Below are positions 46,947 through 54,560 of a DNA stretch of 64,000 nucleotides, piece by piece. A program made the position numbers and the translations under genes. Under the pieces are notes generated by a model, which ran no database searches, was not told where the DNA came from, and saw only the letters and a list, made by a program, of their open reading frames with translations. Source of the DNA: Clostridium sp. AM58-1XD. GTDB lineage: Bacteria; Bacillota; Clostridia; Lachnospirales; Lachnospiraceae. Location of the stretch: assembly GCF_003464085.1 (NCBI RefSeq), contig NZ_QSDR01000018.1:26903-90902 (forward strand), given 5' to 3'. Every line of letters begins with the position of its first letter. Within the stretch, counting starts at the first letter, position 1.

Positions 46947-47591
46947 CTAATATCCATATTGATAAAGAAATTCCTTCGAGATGCCCTGCTGAGAAGACTG
47001 GCTTCGGGTTCCCAGCAGTTTTTCCACATACTTTCCGATTACGTCATTTTCCAGATTGACAATGTCACCAGTTCTCTTTTCTGTAAGCGCCGTGTGCTGT
47101 GAAGTATGTGGAATTACGGAAACGGAAAAATTGTTGTCATCCACCTTTGCTACAGTAAGGCTGATTCCATCGATGGTTATGGAGCCCTTTTCTACGATAT
47201 ACCGCAGGACGTCAGGAGAGGTGCGGACTGTGTACCACACGGCATTGCCGTCTTTTCTGACGGATGAGATGATGCCTGTCCCGTCCACATGGCCGGAAAC
47301 GATGTGGCCGCCGAACCGTCCGTCTGCAGCCATGGCACGTTCCAGATTTACAAGGCTGCCGGGACGTAGAAATCCGAGAGAGGAACGGTTCATCGTTTCG
47401 TGCATGACGTCGGCGCAGAATGACGAGGACCCGATGGATGTGGCCGTCAGGCAAACACCGTTTACTGCAATACTGTCCCCTTCCTTTATGCCGCCGATCA
47501 CGACAGAGCACTGTACGGTGAGGATGGCAGAAAAGCTGCCTTTTTTAATTGATAATACCTTGCCGGTTTCCTCTATGATTCCTGTGAACAT
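46947..47591 (-). CDS. ribE: Riboflavin synthase (alpha subunit) RibE
   Basis: Intact 214-residue enzyme made of two lumazine-binding repeats (about 1-96 and 97-195). Each begins with a typical pattern (MFTGIIEETGKV, then GGHIVSGHVDGTG). It dismutates two lumazines to riboflavin. Its start lies inside ribD (19-base overlap), so translation is coupled. The C-terminal QSSQQGISKEFLYQYG is a common family tail. Confidence 0.93.
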   Translation of the reverse strand: MFTGIIEETGKVLSIKKGSFSAILTVQCSVVIGGIKEGDSIAVNGVCLTATSIGSSSFCADVMHETMNRSSLGFLRPGSLVNLERAMAADGRFGGHIVSGHVDGTGIISSVRKDGNAVWYTVRTSPDVLRYIVEKGSITIDGISLTVAKVDDNNFSVSVIPHTSQHTALTEKRTGDIVNLENDVIGKYVEKLLGTRSQSSQQGISKEFLYQYGY

Positions 47592-48676
47592 GGGATCACC
47601 TCGCTTTCCAGAAGGATGTCATTACCGAGAACTGTGACGGAAGGGGGGAGAAGGCGGAAGGCCTGGGAAGGAAACTGGACTCCGTCCCCGCCTACAGGTG
47701 TCTTCGCCGTCTGTCCGCCAAACAGTTTCGGGGCGATATAAGCCTGAACTTTATTGACGATGCCGCTCTCCAGAGCCGACCAGTTCAGAATGGAGCCCCC
47801 TTCCAACAGAACGCTGTCGATCTTCTGTTCTCCGAGGAGCTTCATGCAGGCGTTCAGATCGACATGACCGTTTTTGGACGGAACGGTAAAAATTTCGCAT
47901 CCTGCCTCCAGATATGGCATATGAAGCATTTGATTCGTACAGCAAGTGAAGATAATTGTACGTGCAAGCGATATTGTAGTCACGACCTGGGCGCTGAGGG
48001 GAGTTCTCAGGCTGGTATCACAGATGATACGGACCGGGTTGCGTCCGCCTTCAATACGGCAAGTAAGCAGCGGATCATCGGCCAGGACGGTGCCGACTCC
48101 CGTCATGATGGCGGCGTACCTGTTTCTGTCCTTATGGACGTGACGGCGTGCTTCCTCTCCTGTAATCCATTTCGATTCACCGCTGACGGCCGCCGTTTTG
48201 CCATCCATGGTCATGGCATATTTCATTGCTGTGTAAGGGGTATTATGACGTATGAAATGAAAAAATACCTCATTTATCCTGTCACATTCCTCCTTCATGA
48301 CTCCTTCGTCTACCATTATGCCGTGGCCACGCAGGATCGGAATGCCTTTTCCGGAAACAACAGGATTTGGATCTGATGAACCGATTACCACCCGGCTGAT
48401 TCCGCTCTCGATGATGGCCTCCGTACAGGGAGGCGTTTTTCCCTGATGGCAGCACGGCTCCAGCGTAACGTACATGACGGAACCATTAGGGGATTCACTG
48501 CAGGAGGCAAGAGCCTGCCTTTCCGCGTGAGGTCCGCCGTATTTCTCATGGTAACCCATTCCGATAATTCGGCCGTCTTTGACAATTACGGCGCCTACCA
48601 TCGGATTGGGATTGACCCGTCCGCAGCCTTTCTGCGCCAGGGATAGAGCGAGTTTCATATAATTCTGATCTGACAT
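47573..48676 (-). CDS. ribD: Bifunctional riboflavin deaminase/reductase RibD
   Basis: Intact 367-residue enzyme. The N-terminal deaminase domain has HAERQAL and the zinc cysteines in EPCCHQGKTPPC. The C-terminal reductase domain has KYAMTMDGKTAAVSGESKWI and LLEGGSILN. ATG 48676 (MSDQNYMKLAL) is chosen since AAAGGGGG lies nine bases upstream; an in-frame TTG at 48703 is less likely. First gene of the operon, under FMN riboswitch control. Confidence 0.94.
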   Translation of the reverse strand: MSDQNYMKLALSLAQKGCGRVNPNPMVGAVIVKDGRIIGMGYHEKYGGPHAERQALASCSESPNGSVMYVTLEPCCHQGKTPPCTEAIIESGISRVVIGSSDPNPVVSGKGIPILRGHGIMVDEGVMKEECDRINEVFFHFIRHNTPYTAMKYAMTMDGKTAAVSGESKWITGEEARRHVHKDRNRYAAIMTGVGTVLADDPLLTCRIEGGRNPVRIICDTSLRTPLSAQVVTTISLARTIIFTCCTNQMLHMPYLEAGCEIFTVPSKNGHVDLNACMKLLGEQKIDSVLLEGGSILNWSALESGIVNKVQAYIAPKLFGGQTAKTPVGGDGVQFPSQAFRLLPPSVTVLGNDILLESEVIPCSQES

Positions 48677-48739
48677 ATGGAAATGCCCCCTTTCAAAAAA
48701 CATGTGACTTCAGCAGCCGGATTTCCCATAAAATGAAAA

Positions 48740-48767
48740 ATACCCCGAACATTTCTGCTCAGGGTAT
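48740..48767 (-). terminator. Second leader terminator of the rib operon
   Basis: ATACCCTGA pairs with TTCGGGGTAT around a loop, followed by a T-run on the minus strand. It lies between the riboswitch-linked terminator and ribD, about 64 bases before the start. Confidence 0.6.
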
Positions 48768-48901
48768 TGAACACAGTCTTTCGTATCTTCTCATCTGTGA
48801 TAGGAAACGTAAAATCCATACGGATACCAGTCCCCTTCAGACAAGAAAAAATTCCGTCAACGGAGCATTTTTTATTTCAAAGGACGAACTTCCTATGAAA
48901 C

Positions 48902-48934
48902 AAAAAACTCTGAAATGATAAAATCATTCCAGAG
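48902..48934 (-). terminator. Riboswitch-linked intrinsic terminator
   Basis: On the minus strand CTCTGGAATGAT pairs with ATCATTTCAGAG and is followed by T6. It lies 38 bases after the FMN aptamer, the expected place for the FMN-dependent terminator. The 48768-48901 leader has nothing else recognisable. Confidence 0.8.
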
Positions 48935-48971
48935 CAAATATGCACGTTGGACATACGAAAAAATCCTGTAC

Positions 48972-49080
48972 AATCTTCTTTCATCCAGACTATACTGTCG
49001 GCTTCGGAATCACACCGAATCATGCCTTGCGGCTCGTGGGCTTTACCACCGGTAGGGAATCACACCCTGCCCTGAAGATA
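48972..49080 (-). promoter_or_regulatory. FMN riboswitch (RFN element)
   Basis: On the minus strand the conserved RFN blocks appear in order: ATCTTCAGGGCAGGGTG, ATTCCCTACCGGTGGTAAAG, CCCACGAGC, GATTCGGTGTGATTCCGAAG, CCGACAGTATAGTCTGGATG. It lies about 300 bases ahead of ribD. FMN binding would favour the downstream terminator and shut the rib operon off. Confidence 0.97.
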
Positions 49081-49098
49081 TATTTATTAATTGCTCTC

Positions 49099-49127
49099 AG
49101 TATAGTAAAAATGGGGAGTAAAGTCAA
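49099..49127 (-). promoter_or_regulatory. rib operon promoter
   Basis: On the minus strand TTGACT (49127-49122) and TATACT (49104-49099) with a 17-base spacer, about 20 bases before the FMN aptamer. Confidence 0.75.
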
Positions 49128-49152
49128 GAAGAAATTAAAACCATAGAAGACG

Positions 49153-49181
49153 TTGCAAAAAATGAAAATATCGTGTATAAT
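49153..49181 (+). promoter_or_regulatory. tRNA-Ser promoter
   Basis: TTGCAA and TATAAT with a 17-base spacer, 25 bases before the tRNA. Divergent from the rib promoter. Confidence 0.75.
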
Positions 49182-49206
49182 TCTATAGAACTTTCGTTTT
49201 GAATGA

Positions 49207-49294
49207 GGAGACGTATCGAAGCGGCCATAACGAGCTTGACTCGAAATCAAGTTGCCGGGCAACTGGCACGTGGGTTCGAATCCCACCGTCTCCG
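49207..49294 (+). tRNA. tRNA-Ser (anticodon CGA)
   Basis: Class II tRNA of 88 nt. The acceptor stem is GGAGACG/CGTCTCC. The anticodon arm is CTTGA-CTCGAAA-TCAAG with anticodon CGA. There is a long variable arm (TTGCCGGGCAACTGGCAC region) and the T-loop GTGGGTTCGAATCCCAC. CCA is not encoded directly after the discriminator G. It reads UCG codons. Confidence 0.95.
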
Positions 49295-49299
49295 CTCCA

Positions 49300-49330
49300 A
49301 AGCCCCAGTATTTGCTGGGGCTTTTCTTTT
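49300..49330 (+). terminator. Terminator after tRNA-Ser
   Basis: AAGCCCCAG pairs with CTGGGGCTT around TATTTG, followed by TTTCTTTT. Confidence 0.88.
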
Positions 49331-49398
49331 TCGTGTTGCACCATTTGGACATCCGACAATATAATGGTAATAAAGAGCAGAACTGAGGAAAAGCTGAT

Positions 49399-50622
49399 GT
49401 GATTATGAGAGCTGGGACATTTTGCTTTATGATTTTGGCATTTGCCAGTATGATGTTTTACCATTTACATGCGTATAGATTCTCCATGTCTATATTTGAA
49501 AATAAATATAAGTTCCAGTTTGGAGTGGGGCTGTCTTTATGTGCAAATTTTTTACTGTTGCTGGCGGCTTTGTATCTTATGTTTCCGATGACATTATTGT
49601 TTTTGTTTGTCTATCTGTTTATCCTGCTGGAATATATGGCTTTTTTCCGCGGCAGACTGGTTGCATTCGTCTTTACCAGCGGAACCTTCCTCTTCCATAT
49701 CATGAATGTGTATATGATGTTTTATGGCTTGTTTTCTTTGATTTACGGCAGTTTCAGCATGAACAAATCCATAAACAGCAGTTTAAATGCCAGCCTTATT
49801 TTTATTGTTCTGCTGGTCCTCAATATTTTCCTGGAAGTATTTCAGAAAATAGTTGATAAACAGGTTATTCAGCTGCTGATTAAAAATATCAGCCAGCTGT
49901 ACTTTGTTACTACCTCTTTAATGATTATCAATGTTTACCTCTTTATCCTCAGTATATCTTATACTTTAGAATCAGTGCTCAACAGTGTGCTTCCGCTGTT
50001 TTTGCTAATTACTTCGGTTTTGCTGTTCGGAGCATTTTATACGGCGTTTAATCATGCAGTCAGAATGAGCATTTTGGCGGAATATGAAATAAAATCAAAA
50101 ACATTGGAGAGCCAGCTGATGAAGAGCAATCAAAATATCGACAGGCTGGAGTCTTTTGCCAATTCGGATCCTCTGACAGGTGCTCCTAACCGCCGGTACG
50201 GTTTACAGGTACTGAATTATCTGCTGCATGAAAAACAGAGATTTTGTATCTGTTTTATCGATTTGGATCATCTGAAATATGTCAACGATGCATTCGGGCA
50301 CAGTGAAGGGGACAAATATATCCTTTGCGTAATCCGTGCACTGATCCAGGTCTTCGGAGAGAAAAAAATCTGCCGGATGGGCGGTGATGAATTCATGATT
50401 CTATGGAAGTCCAATGAGAGAGAAGCAGAGGAACTGTTAAAAAGAGCTGTAAAGCAGATGGAAGAAACTGCAAAACGGTCAGGATTTAACTTTAAGCCGT
50501 CAGTCAGCTACGGAATACTGGAAGTGGACGAAGAGAATTTTATGGGAGCATCAGAGATTCTTGATATTGTGGATCAGAGAATGTATGCGCAAAAACAGGC
50601 AAAAAAACATCAGAGACAATGA
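49399..50622 (+). CDS. GGDEF domain protein with membrane sensor (diguanylate cyclase)
   Basis: 407 residues. About seven N-terminal membrane segments (1-225) are followed by a short coiled stretch (EIKSKTLESQLMKSNQNIDRLES) and a GGDEF domain (about 245-405). LTGAPNRR, FIDLDHLKYVND and the intact active site RMGGDEF support cyclic di-GMP synthesis. The DHLK/N region is conserved, and no RxxD inhibitory site was evident five residues upstream. The start is uncertain: GTG 49399 or ATG 49405. It is monocistronic and follows the tRNA. Confidence 0.82.
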   Translation: MIMRAGTFCFMILAFASMMFYHLHAYRFSMSIFENKYKFQFGVGLSLCANFLLLLAALYLMFPMTLLFLFVYLFILLEYMAFFRGRLVAFVFTSGTFLFHIMNVYMMFYGLFSLIYGSFSMNKSINSSLNASLIFIVLLVLNIFLEVFQKIVDKQVIQLLIKNISQLYFVTTSLMIINVYLFILSISYTLESVLNSVLPLFLLITSVLLFGAFYTAFNHAVRMSILAEYEIKSKTLESQLMKSNQNIDRLESFANSDPLTGAPNRRYGLQVLNYLLHEKQRFCICFIDLDHLKYVNDAFGHSEGDKYILCVIRALIQVFGEKKICRMGGDEFMILWKSNEREAEELLKRAVKQMEETAKRSGFNFKPSVSYGILEVDEENFMGASEILDIVDQRMYAQKQAKKHQRQ

Positions 50623-50691
50623 CCCCTTTATTCAGATGGGGATATGAAAACTGCTTTTACAGGTACGCTCAAATAAGTAGACAAATGGATG

Positions 50692-50748
50692 AGAGGACGC
50701 TGCGAAAGTAAAATCAGAATGCTGTTTTTCCACTTTTGCAACGCTCTT
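50692..50748. repeat. Imperfect intergenic hairpin
   Basis: AGAGGACGCTGCGAAAGT pairs imperfectly with ACTTTTGCAACGCTCTT around a 22-base loop. The arm sequence TTTTGCAAC recalls the outer stem of the repeat at 59304, but the repeat core is missing. There is no T-tract, so it is not a typical terminator. Confidence 0.45.
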
Positions 50749-50827
50749 ATGTTTGCTCCCAACCTGATGAAATTGATAAAATAGATCGGAATGAAGGAAG
50801 TACTCATATTAAAAAAGGAGAGTACTT

Positions 50828-51240
50828 ATGAAGGTTAAAACAGATCCCAATCGCTTACGCCAGATTTATTATGCCGGCGGTTGTTTTTAGGGAGTACAGG
50901 AATAGTTCTCCAAAATCCCAGGTATTCACAGGGTGGTTTCCGGATATGCGAACGGCCGGATTGATCATCCGTTGTATGAACAGGTATGCACTCAGAATAC
51001 AGGATTTGCTGAAGCAGTACAGGCCGGAAATTTATTATACGGATGACAAAGATAGGGCTATATGAAAGGTAGTGTTCAATAGCGTCCAGAAATATTACGA
51101 TGGAAAATGAGCGGTTTTAGAAGAGCTGAAGAACATTTCCCCGGCTGAGGATTATCACCAGGATTATCTGCATAAAAATGAAAATGGATACATATGGAGC
51201 GTATATCTCCCTGGTGGTCTGAAAAGAAGGCGGATAGAGT
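50828..51240 (+). pseudogene. msrA: Degraded peptide methionine sulfoxide reductase (msrA remnant)
   Basis: It starts with a good ribosome site (AAAGGAG) and IYYAGGCF, the MsrA active-site start, but the tryptophan codon after CF is TAG. GVQE is followed by a second TAG where Tyr is expected. Then FSKIPGI, GYANGRIDHPLYEQVCTQNTGFAEAV matches MsrA. About 30 residues are missing. The reading resumes in another frame as IYYTDDKDRAI and, after stops, EELKNISPAEDYHQDYLHKNENGY. Several stops plus a deletion show real decay. The region 51241-51340 has nothing else. Confidence 0.85.
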
Positions 51241-51340
51241 CAGCGGCGGTGCATTGCACCGTCATGTTTCATCTTGTGATTGAGATGATAAATAATGCGG
51301 CTGCCGACTGGGCGATTCATACGACAGAGACAAAAACAGT

Positions 51341-51370
51341 TTGACAAGCAAGTACGGCATATGATAATAT
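51341..51370 (+). promoter_or_regulatory. tRNA-Ala promoter
   Basis: TTGACA at 51341-51346 and TAATAT at 51365-51370 (18-base spacer; GATAAT at 51363 would give 16), about 50 bases before the tRNA. Confidence 0.65.
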
Positions 51371-51418
51371 ATATCAATAAAATGAATGAAATTGATCGAA
51401 AACAGTTGTTTTTTGTAA

Positions 51419-51491
51419 GGGGATATAGCTCAGATGGGAGAGCGCTTGAATGGCATTCAAGAGGCCGTGGGTTCGAGTCCCATTATCTCCA
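51419..51491 (+). tRNA. tRNA-Ala (anticodon GGC)
   Basis: 73 nt. The acceptor stem GGGGATA pairs with TATCTCC (one G-U). The D arm is GCTC...GAGC and the anticodon arm CTTGA-ATGGCAT-TCAAG gives anticodon GGC. The T arm is GTGGGTTCGAGTCCCAT. No CCA is encoded. It reads GCC and GCU codons. Confidence 0.95.
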
Positions 51492-51496
51492 CTATA

Positions 51497-51546
51497 AAAA
51501 GCCCTTGAGTTTGCTGGGAAATCAGCAGATTCAGGGGCTTTTTTGT
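51497..51546 (+). terminator. Terminator after tRNA-Ala
   Basis: AAAAGCCCTTGA pairs with TCAGGGGCTTTT with an inner GCTG/CAGC stem, then a T-run. Confidence 0.8.
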
Positions 51547-51558
51547 GTTCCCAAGAGT

Positions 51559-51732
51559 TTATGTGCCGGGGGCTTGGGGAGTACAAACAGCCTGATGAGC
51601 GGCAATTGTCGCCAAAGTGTCCCCGAGCTGCATAAAAATGGAACTGATTAGAGCAATTTCTTCAGGACTTTTTCCTTCCGCAAGACAGCATGCCAGAGAC
51701 GATATAGAAAGAGCTAATTCACAGGATTGCAT
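51559..51732 (-). CDS. DUF6774 small protein
   Basis: 57 residues. The pattern ELALSISSLACCLAEGKSPEEIALISSIFMQLGDTLATI fits DUF6774, a small clostridial family with a conserved CC pair and a helical hairpin. ATG 51732 has GAGG eight bases upstream; GTG 51741 is alternative. Function unknown. The DUF11 gene lies 254 bases upstream on the same strand. Confidence 0.75.
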   Translation of the reverse strand: MQSCELALSISSLACCLAEGKSPEEIALISSIFMQLGDTLATIAAHQAVCTPQAPGT

Positions 51733-51985
51733 ATCATTCACCTCAGGTCATGATATGCAGTGAGCAAAATGGATAGAAGCAGGAATTATAATTTTCTATG
51801 GGAAAAAGTCGAGCAGGGTATAAGAATCTGTAAACACAGGATTGCTGGTGATATCTTTACCGGACCAGAAAATGGAGCAGTCGCTGGTGAACACGAAGGA
51901 ATAATAAATGAAGAAAATTGTCTCACCATATGATCTGGACAGAGGATCAGTAAAAGAAATTAATTTCTGGACAGAGCTGTTGGAT

Positions 51986-52366
51986 TTAAACGGAACCTCC
52001 GACAACTTTAGCCTGAAACTGCAAACTTGCGGTACCAAGGGAAGCAATACTGGGTATGGTATACGTCAACGTATTGTTTGTAACGGTTGGGGTGGCAGCC
52101 GTTCCATTTGCAGTAAAAGAGCCGGCTACAAAGGTAGCGCCTGCCGGAATCGTGTCGGTGAAAGGAAGATTCGTCAACGGATTTAAACCTACATTTGTTA
52201 TGGTAATTGTATAGGTCAGAGTATCCCCAATACTTGCCGTTAATTTGTCTACTGCTTTAACAAGTGTGGGAGCAAGGAGCAGAACCGTCGATACGCTGTT
52301 GCTGTTTATGGGATTTCCGCCATAAGTCACGCTGGCAGTATTGTCCAGTTTATTTATAAGAGCCAT
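51986..52366 (-). CDS. Single DUF11-domain protein
   Basis: 126 residues. The start MALINKLDNTASVTYGG is followed by one DUF11 beta-sandwich repeat: LTASIGDTLTYTITITNVGLNPLTNLPFTDTIPAGATFVAGSF. No signal peptide is seen, unusual for this surface-associated domain. ATG 52366 has ACGAGGT upstream; the longer in-frame start at 52441 is unlikely. The final residues (VVGGSV) stop abruptly; with one extra T the frame would add about eight residues (LNPTALSRN). Similar standalone proteins are often spore-coat or exosporium candidates (inference). Confidence 0.7.
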   Translation of the reverse strand: MALINKLDNTASVTYGGNPINSNSVSTVLLLAPTLVKAVDKLTASIGDTLTYTITITNVGLNPLTNLPFTDTIPAGATFVAGSFTANGTAATPTVTNNTLTYTIPSIASLGTASLQFQAKVVGGSV

Positions 52367-52454
52367 AGAGTTTACCTCGTAAAATATTGTTTGATTTATC
52401 ATATGCAGCAATTGGACAAAGTGATTTTTATAAAACGGCATGCCATAAAATAAA

Positions 52455-52495
52455 GGAACATATGTGTAATTGCAGGATACATTGACATATGTTCC
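52455..52495. promoter_or_regulatory. Inverted repeat between divergent genes
   Basis: GGAACATATGT (52455-52465) is mirrored exactly by ACATATGTTCC (52485-52495). It lies in the promoter gap between the DUF11 and cysteine desulfidase genes. There is no T-run, so an operator is likelier than a terminator. Confidence 0.5.
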
Positions 52496-52625
52496 GTTGT
52501 GTCAAACTTATATGGAACCGGTTGACAAGGATATTTTTTAAGCCTATACTTTACCATAAAGGCATACACATATCAAATATATGACAAGTGTATGATTTTG
52601 GAGCGAGGGTAAGGGGGGAAACGTT

Positions 52626-53924
52626 TTGGATAAAAAAGAAATGCTGGAGCTTCTTCATCAGGACATTGTTCCGGCTTTGGGGTGCACGGAGCCGGTATGT
52701 ATAGCGCTGGCAGCAGCAGATGCGGCAAAGGCTGTCGGAGGAAGAGTGAAACGGCTGCATGCAGAGCTCAGTAAAAATATATATAAAAACGCAATGTCTG
52801 TGGGAATTCCAGGCTTTAACCAGGTTGGAATTCCATATGCCGCCGCTTTAGGCGCATGTATTGCAGATCCGTCGACCGGTTTGGAAATATTCAAACAGAT
52901 AGATGAAAAAGTTGCCGGGGAAGCACGGAAACTGGCTGATAGCGGAGGAATTATCCTGTCTGTTTCAGAAAATGAACGCGGCATCTATGTACGCTGTGAA
53001 GCAGAGACTGAGAATGGAACGGGAATCAGTGTGATACGTGGTGGGCATACGAATATAGTTCTCACCCAGGCCAATGATACTGTCCTGGTGAAACGTGAAA
53101 TGGATTTACCGGCTTCCGGATCGGTGCTGCTAGATCGGCTGAAAATGATGACGGTTAGCGAGATACGGGCGCTGGTGGCATCGGCAGATGAAGAAGAGCT
53201 GGATTTTCTCATGGCGGGCGCCGAGATGAATCAGATACTGGCTGACTATGGATTGCAGGAAGGACAGGGAATCGGTATAGCGGAGGTCCTGAACAGGAAC
53301 TGTGGTGGAGCAATCATCGGTAATGGCCTGATGGAACGGATTATGGTTCAGGTGGCCGCGGCGACGGAAGCACGTCTGGAAGGCTGCCCTTACGCTACTA
53401 TGAGCAGCGCGGGAAGCGGAAGCAAAGGGATCGCTGTGATCCTTCCCGTTATGGAAACGGTACGAACCATAGGCGCTGACCGCCGGACAGCCCTTAAGGG
53501 ACTGGCGTTCGCTCATCTTTTAAATGAGTACATAAATGCACACATTGGAAAACTATCCGCAGTATGCAGTTGCGCAATGGCTTCCGCCACAGCAGCTTCC
53601 GCTGCCGTTACATGGCTTCTGGGCGGTACGGATGAACAGATCGGTTGGGCAATCCGTAATATGACAGGCAGCATAGCCGGAATGATCTGTGACGGCGGAA
53701 AGACAGGGTGTGCACTCAAACTGTCTGCAGCTACAATGACAGGAATCATCAGCGCATTGCTTGCTGTGAACGGTGTAGGTCTCCGGCCTACGGACGGGAT
53801 TTGTGCGGAGACGCCGGAAGCGTGCATCCGCAGTATGAGCCGCATCAGCAGCCCGGGCATGGTGGAAACGGATGGAGAAATTCTCAGGATCATGGTGGAA
53901 AAAGGGATACAGGCAGCAACATAA
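52626..53924 (+). CDS. L-cysteine desulfidase family protein (UPF0597/CyuA type)
   Basis: 432 residues. The start is TTG 52626, supported by AGGGGGG upstream and by the conserved opening LLHQDIVPALGCTEPVCIALAAADA. Further family blocks are MSVGIPGFNQVGIPYAAALGA, RGGHTNI, TMSSAGSGSKGI and MICDGGKTGCALKLSAA with cysteines likely binding a [4Fe-4S] cluster. The family degrades cysteine to pyruvate, ammonia and sulfide, or acts as a serine/cysteine dehydratase-like enzyme. It is alone apart from the CGGC gene downstream. Confidence 0.87.
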   Translation: MDKKEMLELLHQDIVPALGCTEPVCIALAAADAAKAVGGRVKRLHAELSKNIYKNAMSVGIPGFNQVGIPYAAALGACIADPSTGLEIFKQIDEKVAGEARKLADSGGIILSVSENERGIYVRCEAETENGTGISVIRGGHTNIVLTQANDTVLVKREMDLPASGSVLLDRLKMMTVSEIRALVASADEEELDFLMAGAEMNQILADYGLQEGQGIGIAEVLNRNCGGAIIGNGLMERIMVQVAAATEARLEGCPYATMSSAGSGSKGIAVILPVMETVRTIGADRRTALKGLAFAHLLNEYINAHIGKLSAVCSCAMASATAASAAVTWLLGGTDEQIGWAIRNMTGSIAGMICDGGKTGCALKLSAATMTGIISALLAVNGVGLRPTDGICAETPEACIRSMSRISSPGMVETDGEILRIMVEKGIQAAT

Positions 53925-53952
53925 GCAGTAACTGTATGGAAATATAAGAAGA

Positions 53953-54036
53953 GATAGAAACAAAGATAGAAACAAAGATAGAAACAGAACTATAAACAGA
54001 ACTATAAACAGAGGTAGAAACAGAACTATAAACAGG
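53953..54036. repeat. Seven 12-bp tandem repeats before the CGGC gene
   Basis: Units run without gaps: GATAGAAACAAA twice, GATAGAAACAGA, ACTATAAACAGA twice, GGTAGAAACAGA, ACTATAAACAGG. Two alternating unit types are present. The last unit abuts the ribosome site AGGAGAG of the gene at 54049. Copy number could vary by slippage. Confidence 0.9.
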
Positions 54037-54048
54037 AGGAGAGAAACG

Positions 54049-54381
54049 ATGAAAGTTGGAATTATACGTTGTATGCAGACAGAGGACTTTTGCCCAGGAT
54101 CGGCTGATTTTAAGGCGATTCGTGAGAAAACAGGGGCATTTGAAGGGGTAGAAGAAGAGATTGAAATTGTCGGTTTCATTAACTGCGGCGGATGTCCCGG
54201 AAAAAAGGCCGTTCTTCGTGCCAAGGAACTGGTTCGGCGCGGGGCCGATACGATTGTCTTTGCATCCTGTATTCAGAAAGGGACGCCGATTGGTTATCCA
54301 TGTCCGTTCGCTAAGCGTATGAAGGAAATCGTTGCAGCAGCAGTCGGAGATGAGATGAAACTGATCGATTATACTCATTAA
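54049..54381 (+). CDS. CGGC domain-containing protein
   Basis: Intact 110-residue protein. The domain-defining cysteine motif is seen as INCGGCPGKKA (about 47-57). Further cysteines lie at RCMQTEDFCPG and FASCIQKG, which suggests metal or cluster binding. The CGGC family is small and its role unknown, often proposed to bind metal. It lies downstream of the cysteine desulfidase across a 12-bp repeat array. Confidence 0.82.
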   Translation: MKVGIIRCMQTEDFCPGSADFKAIREKTGAFEGVEEEIEIVGFINCGGCPGKKAVLRAKELVRRGADTIVFASCIQKGTPIGYPCPFAKRMKEIVAAAVGDEMKLIDYTH

Positions 54382-54438
54382 TAAGCAGACGAAAGCTGCG
54401 CTCCGACAATGGGTGAGCTGCGTTAAAAAAGCAATGAG

Positions 54439-54540
54439 CGTGTGGCAGAAAAGCAAAAAGCAATGCCCTCGGTTTCAGATGGAAGGCTCTGGCAGCGCCT
54501 TGGAACAAGATCTGGTATCGAGGGCATGTCTGATTTCACT
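54439..54540 (+). repeat. Dispersed structured repeat, copy 3
   Basis: ATGCCCTCGGTTTCAGAT (from 54463) pairs with ATCTGGTATCGAGGGCAT (to 54527). The interior CTGGCAGCGCCTTGGAAC is the conserved core. Flanks GGCAGAAAAGCAAAAAG and GTCTGATTTCACTTAT resemble those of the other plus-strand copies. It sits between the CGGC gene and the convergent amidase. Confidence 0.75.
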
Positions 54541-54560
54541 TATACAGTATCCTATTTACA

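Noticed and set aside
51240..51262. GGTGCATTGCACC as a T-box antiterminator fragment
   Set aside because: It lacks the T-box consensus and specifier structure, is only a short palindrome after the msrA remnant, and is not upstream of a synthetase or amino-acid gene.
53953..54036. Short tandem repeats as a possible CRISPR array
   Set aside because: Units are 12 bp with no spacers, and there are no cas genes; this is a simple tandem array.
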